From NCBI RefSeq assembly GCF_000219215.1, contig NC_015723.1, forward strand, positions 1,860,001 through 1,924,000: DNA of 64,000 bases, given 5' to 3'. Below are positions 61,368 to 64,000 of the stretch, piece after piece; the first letter of the stretch is position 1; every line of letters begins with the position of its first letter. Position numbers and translations under genes: made by a program. The stretch is from Cupriavidus necator N-1 (GTDB lineage Bacteria; Pseudomonadota; Gammaproteobacteria; Burkholderiales; Burkholderiaceae). Below the pieces are notes generated by a model. That model had not been told where the DNA came from, did not search any database, and saw nothing but the letters and a program-made list of their open reading frames with translations.

Positions 61368-62525
61368 ATGCTGCCGGCCATCAAGGACTATCGGGACCTG
61401 GCGCGGCGCAGGCTGTCGCGCTTCGCCTTCGACTATCTGGAGGGAGGCGCTGAGGACGGGCGCACGCTGGCACGCAACCTGGCCGCATACCAGGCACTGC
61501 TGTTCCGGCCGCGCGTGCTGCGCGATGTCACGGAGATCGATCCCGGCATGGAGATCTTCGGCCGCAAGTACAGCCTGCCATTGCTGGTGGGCCCCACGGG
61601 GCTGAACGGACTGTACTGGCCGAAGGCCGAAGAGGCGCTGGCACGGGCCGCGCACGCTGAGGGCCTGCCCTTCGTGATGTCGACGGCATCGACCTCGCCG
61701 ATGGAAGACGTGCGCGCCGCCACCGACGGCGACCTGTGGCTGCAGCTCTACGTGCAGCGCGACCGCTCCATCGCCGAGAACATGATGGCGCGCGCACGCG
61801 CCGCCGGCTTCAGCACCCTGATGCTGACCGTCGACACCATGGTCCACGGCAAGCGCGACCATGACATCCGCAACGGCTTTCGCATGCCGGTGCCGTGGAC
61901 GCCGCGGCTGCTGGCTGACCTGGCGGCCCATCCGCGCTGGTGCCTGCGCATGCTGCGCCAGGGCGGCTCGCCGCAGCTCGTCAACCTGGCCCGCAGCAGC
62001 GGGATGGCCAACGACCTGAAGACGCAGGCGGCGGGGTTGAGCCGGCAGATGGACATGTCGCTGTGCTGGGACGACATCGCCTGGCTGCGCCAGCACTGGC
62101 ACGGGCCCGTCATCATCAAGGGTATCCTTACGCCGGCTGACGCGGAAATCGCCGCCCGCCAGGGCCTGGATGGCATCGTGGTCAGCAACCACGGCGGCCG
62201 CCAGCTGGAAGGCGCGCCCAGCGCAGTCGAGATGCTGCCCGCCATCGTCGCGGCGGCGGGCAGGATGCATGTATTCGTCGATGGCGGCGTGCGCCGCGGC
62301 GCCGACATCGCCAAGGCGCTGGCAATGGGCGCCCGCGGCGTGCTGGTGGGGCGCGCACCGCTGTACGGGCTGGCGGCGCGCGGTCCCCGCGGCGTAGCGG
62401 AAGTCCTGGCCATCCTGCGTGGAGAATTCGAGACCACGCTGCGGCTGCTCGGCATTCCGCAGGCAGCGAGGCTGGACACTGCCGCGCTCTCGGACGACCA
62501 TGCCGCGCGGCTGGCCGCACTGTAA
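61368..62525 (+). CDS. FMN-dependent alpha-hydroxy-acid oxidase
   Basis: A 385-residue FMN TIM barrel: YRDLARRRLSRFAFDYLEGG, LPLLVGPTGLNGLYWPKAEE, VMSTASTSPMEDVRAATDGD, TLMLTVDTMVHGKRDHDIRN, the catalytic His in VVSNHGGRQLEGAPSA and VFVDGGVRRGADIAKALAMG. It is close to L-lactate and (S)-mandelate dehydrogenases. It starts 13 bp after the DapA-like gene. With the D-specific FAD enzyme in the same operon, both configurations of the substrate could be oxidised. Confidence 0.93.
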   Translation: MLPAIKDYRDLARRRLSRFAFDYLEGGAEDGRTLARNLAAYQALLFRPRVLRDVTEIDPGMEIFGRKYSLPLLVGPTGLNGLYWPKAEEALARAAHAEGLPFVMSTASTSPMEDVRAATDGDLWLQLYVQRDRSIAENMMARARAAGFSTLMLTVDTMVHGKRDHDIRNGFRMPVPWTPRLLADLAAHPRWCLRMLRQGGSPQLVNLARSSGMANDLKTQAAGLSRQMDMSLCWDDIAWLRQHWHGPVIIKGILTPADAEIAARQGLDGIVVSNHGGRQLEGAPSAVEMLPAIVAAAGRMHVFVDGGVRRGADIAKALAMGARGVLVGRAPLYGLAARGPRGVAEVLAILRGEFETTLRLLGIPQAARLDTAALSDDHAARLAAL

Positions 62526-62562
62526 GCCGTGAAAACGATGACAAGGACGAACAGGAGGTTGT

Positions 62563-63387
62563 GTGGATTCAGGTAATGAAGGCAACGGGCTGCGCACAAG
62601 GCGCGAGCGTTCGTCCCTGTTCGTCGGTTCGGTGGAAAAGGCCTTCCAGGTGCTGGAAGCCTTCCACGGCCCGGACCGCCGCCTGATGTCGATGGCGGAG
62701 ATCGCCCGGGCGGCCGATCTCGACCGCAGCGCAACGCAGCGGCTGGTGCACACCCTGGAACAGCTGGGCTACATCCGGCGCCTGCCCGATTCGGCGATGT
62801 ATGGGCTTGCGCCGAAGGCACTGGGCCTGTCGTACAACTACCTGCGCTCCAACGACCTGGTCGAGCGCGCATCGCCCTACCTGCTCGATATCAGCCGCAC
62901 GCTGGGGGAAACCGCCAACCTGCAGGAACTCGACGGGCACGAGATCGTGTTCCTGGCCCGCTTCCCGGGGCAGCACCTGATCAACGTCGATTTCGGGGTC
63001 GGGTACCGGCTCCCGGCCGTGTACACCGCGTCCGGGATTGCGATCCTGTCGAAGCTGCCCGAGGCACAGCGCCTGGAGGTGGTGCGGGCGACCGCACTGA
63101 ACCCCATCACGCCGTTCACGGAAACCGACCCCGACAAGCTGATGACGGCGATCCGCGAGGCCGGTGAACGCGGCTATGCCGTGGCCATGAACCAGACCGT
63201 GGTCGGCGACATCTCCGTCGCAGCAGCAATCACCGACCACCGCGGCCTGCCGGTTGGGGCCATCAACATCTCAGTCCCGTCCACGCGCTGGACGCTGGAA
63301 ACCGCCCAGGCCAAGCTGGCCCCGCATGTGCAAGTGGCGGCCATGTCGATCTCGCAGGCGAAGCGGATGAGTTTTCAGACAGCATGA
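62563..63387 (+). CDS. IclR-family transcriptional regulator
   Basis: A 274-residue IclR protein: HTH (VEKAFQVLEAFHGPDRRLMS; EIARAADLDRSATQRLVHTL) and effector domain from about 95 (RASPYLLDISRTLGETANLQ; GVGYRLPAVYTASGIAILSK). It begins with GTG after a strong AGGAGG RBS. It is the last gene of the oxidase/ABC run and likely controls it; its ligand could be the transported acid. Confidence 0.92.
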   Translation: MDSGNEGNGLRTRRERSSLFVGSVEKAFQVLEAFHGPDRRLMSMAEIARAADLDRSATQRLVHTLEQLGYIRRLPDSAMYGLAPKALGLSYNYLRSNDLVERASPYLLDISRTLGETANLQELDGHEIVFLARFPGQHLINVDFGVGYRLPAVYTASGIAILSKLPEAQRLEVVRATALNPITPFTETDPDKLMTAIREAGERGYAVAMNQTVVGDISVAAAITDHRGLPVGAINISVPSTRWTLETAQAKLAPHVQVAAMSISQAKRMSFQTA

Positions 63388-63390
63388 GCG

Positions 63391-64000
63391 ATGCCTGAAG
63401 CCAAGCCGGCGCCTGAGGGAAGCCAACGTTCCTCGCTCGATGCCCTGCTGACCGAAGTACGGGCTTGCCGCGCCTGTGTGCCACACCTGCCGCTCGGCCC
63501 GCGCCCGATCGTGCGCGTCGGGGCCGACGCGCACATCCTGATCGTCGGCCAGGCGCCGGGGATCCGCGTGCACGAAACCGGCATTCCCTGGAACGATGCA
63601 AGCGGCGACCGGCTGCGGCAGTGGCTCGGGGTCGATGCCGCCACCTTCCTCGACGAATCGCAGTTCGCGATCATCCCCATGGGGTTCTGCTATCCCGGAC
63701 GCGGCAAGAGCGGCGATAACCCGCCGCGCCGCGAGTGCGCGCCACTGTGGCTCGACCGGCTGCTGGCGGAACTGCCGTCGATCGAGCTGACCTTGCTGGT
63801 CGGCCAGTACGCACAGCGCCATTTCCTCGGGGCGCGCCGCAAGCCGACGCTGACCGAGACCGTCAGGGCATGGAAGGACTACGCGCCCGACTTGGTGCCG
63901 TTACCGCATCCGTCACCGCGCAACCAGCCGTGGTTCAAGCAGCATCCCTGGTTTGAGGGCGAGGTGCTGCCGATGTTGCGCGAGCGGGTTGGCCGGCTTT
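63391..64000 (+). CDS. Uracil-DNA-glycosylase-superfamily protein (partial, 3' end off the right edge)
   Basis: 203 codons are present; the frame is still open at base 64000. It has VRACRACVPHLPLGPRPIVR, the active-site loop ILIVGQAPGIRVHETG, and the DNA-contact loop LPHPSPRNQPWF. These are the two motifs of the uracil-DNA glycosylase superfamily (GQxPG and HPSPRN). The DUF/UdgX-like or family 4/5-related group of about 200 residues fits. Cys residues near the start (CRAC) could belong to a 4Fe-4S cluster, but only two are seen. It starts 3 bp after the IclR stop; the functional link is unclear. Confidence 0.85.
   Translation, partial: MPEAKPAPEGSQRSSLDALLTEVRACRACVPHLPLGPRPIVRVGADAHILIVGQAPGIRVHETGIPWNDASGDRLRQWLGVDAATFLDESQFAIIPMGFCYPGRGKSGDNPPRRECAPLWLDRLLAELPSIELTLLVGQYAQRHFLGARRKPTLTETVRAWKDYAPDLVPLPHPSPRNQPWFKQHPWFEGEVLPMLRERVGRL

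Noticed and set aside
61014..62753. 579-codon minus-strand open frame
   Set aside because: It is antisense to the FMN oxidase and to the ends of both neighbours, with a low-complexity Arg/Gln/His product and no family signature.

Overview
The window looks like chromosome or chromid sequence from a metabolically versatile betaproteobacterium of the Burkholderiaceae, most likely Cupriavidus or a close relative. The reasons are very high GC with tight coding density, six Bug-type tripartite-tricarboxylate substrate-binding proteins without their membrane partners, many LysR, IclR and LacI regulators each beside a small catabolic operon, and a Gram-negative porin. The genus is inferred from gene style, not from a search. 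I saw no rRNA, tRNA, CRISPR array, phage or complete insertion sequence.

Layout. 1-4.7 kb: a drug or aromatic-compound efflux set (HlyD/EmrA adaptor running off the left edge, HxlR regulator, divergent NodT-type outer-membrane lipoprotein), then an OmpR/EnvZ-like two-component pair. 4.8-10 kb: SDRs, a LysR, a RidA protein, a GlxA-type AraC regulator, a 180-bp palindromic MITE-like element, and the first of two paralogous small secreted repeat proteins. 10-17.4 kb: one leftward catabolic unit (intradiol ring-cleavage dioxygenase, SDR, BKACE, quinone-oxidoreductase-like MDR, cupin, porin, Bug receptor, LacI regulator) with two LacI-type palindromes. 17.6-20.4 kb: the second repeat protein, an Ohr/OsmC peroxidase, and an AraC/SDR pair.

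20.5-28.4 kb: what I read as a 2-ketogluconate operon. A PtxS-like LacI regulator and three PtxS-type operators precede an amino-acid-type ABC importer and KguE-, KguK- and KguD-like enzymes, ending in an unusual shikimate-dehydrogenase-like gene. 28.4-30.4 kb: a Bug receptor, a biotin-carboxylase remnant and a small protein with a histone-H1-like tail. 30.5-35.7 kb: LysR with hydroxy-acid oxidase, RraA-like aldolase, hydroxy-acid dehydrogenase and Bug receptor. 35.7-38.9 kb: LysR with a VanA/VanB-type Rieske monooxygenase and reductase. 38.9-43.4 kb: CoA-transferase, MaoC-like hydratase, acyl-CoA dehydrogenase and LysR.

43.5-47.2 kb: a two-subunit ThDP decarboxylase plus aldehyde dehydrogenase, divergent from a LysR. 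47.2-54.8 kb: three Bug receptors, an AtuA-type pair, an IclR regulator and an acyl-CoA dehydrogenase. 55-63.4 kb: a rightward operon with a D-2-hydroxyacid FAD oxidase, a spermidine/putrescine-type ABC importer whose two permeases are fused, a DapA-like lyase/aldolase, an FMN L-hydroxyacid oxidase and an IclR regulator. A uracil-DNA-glycosylase-like gene runs off the right edge.

Most modules follow one plan: a local regulator, an uptake protein, then enzymes that funnel an organic acid, sugar acid or aromatic into central metabolism. The most unusual items are the two repeat proteins with a precisely duplicated upstream control region, the kgu-type operon with an ABC importer in place of the MFS carrier, and the palindromic element whose apparent target duplication forms the ridA stop codon.
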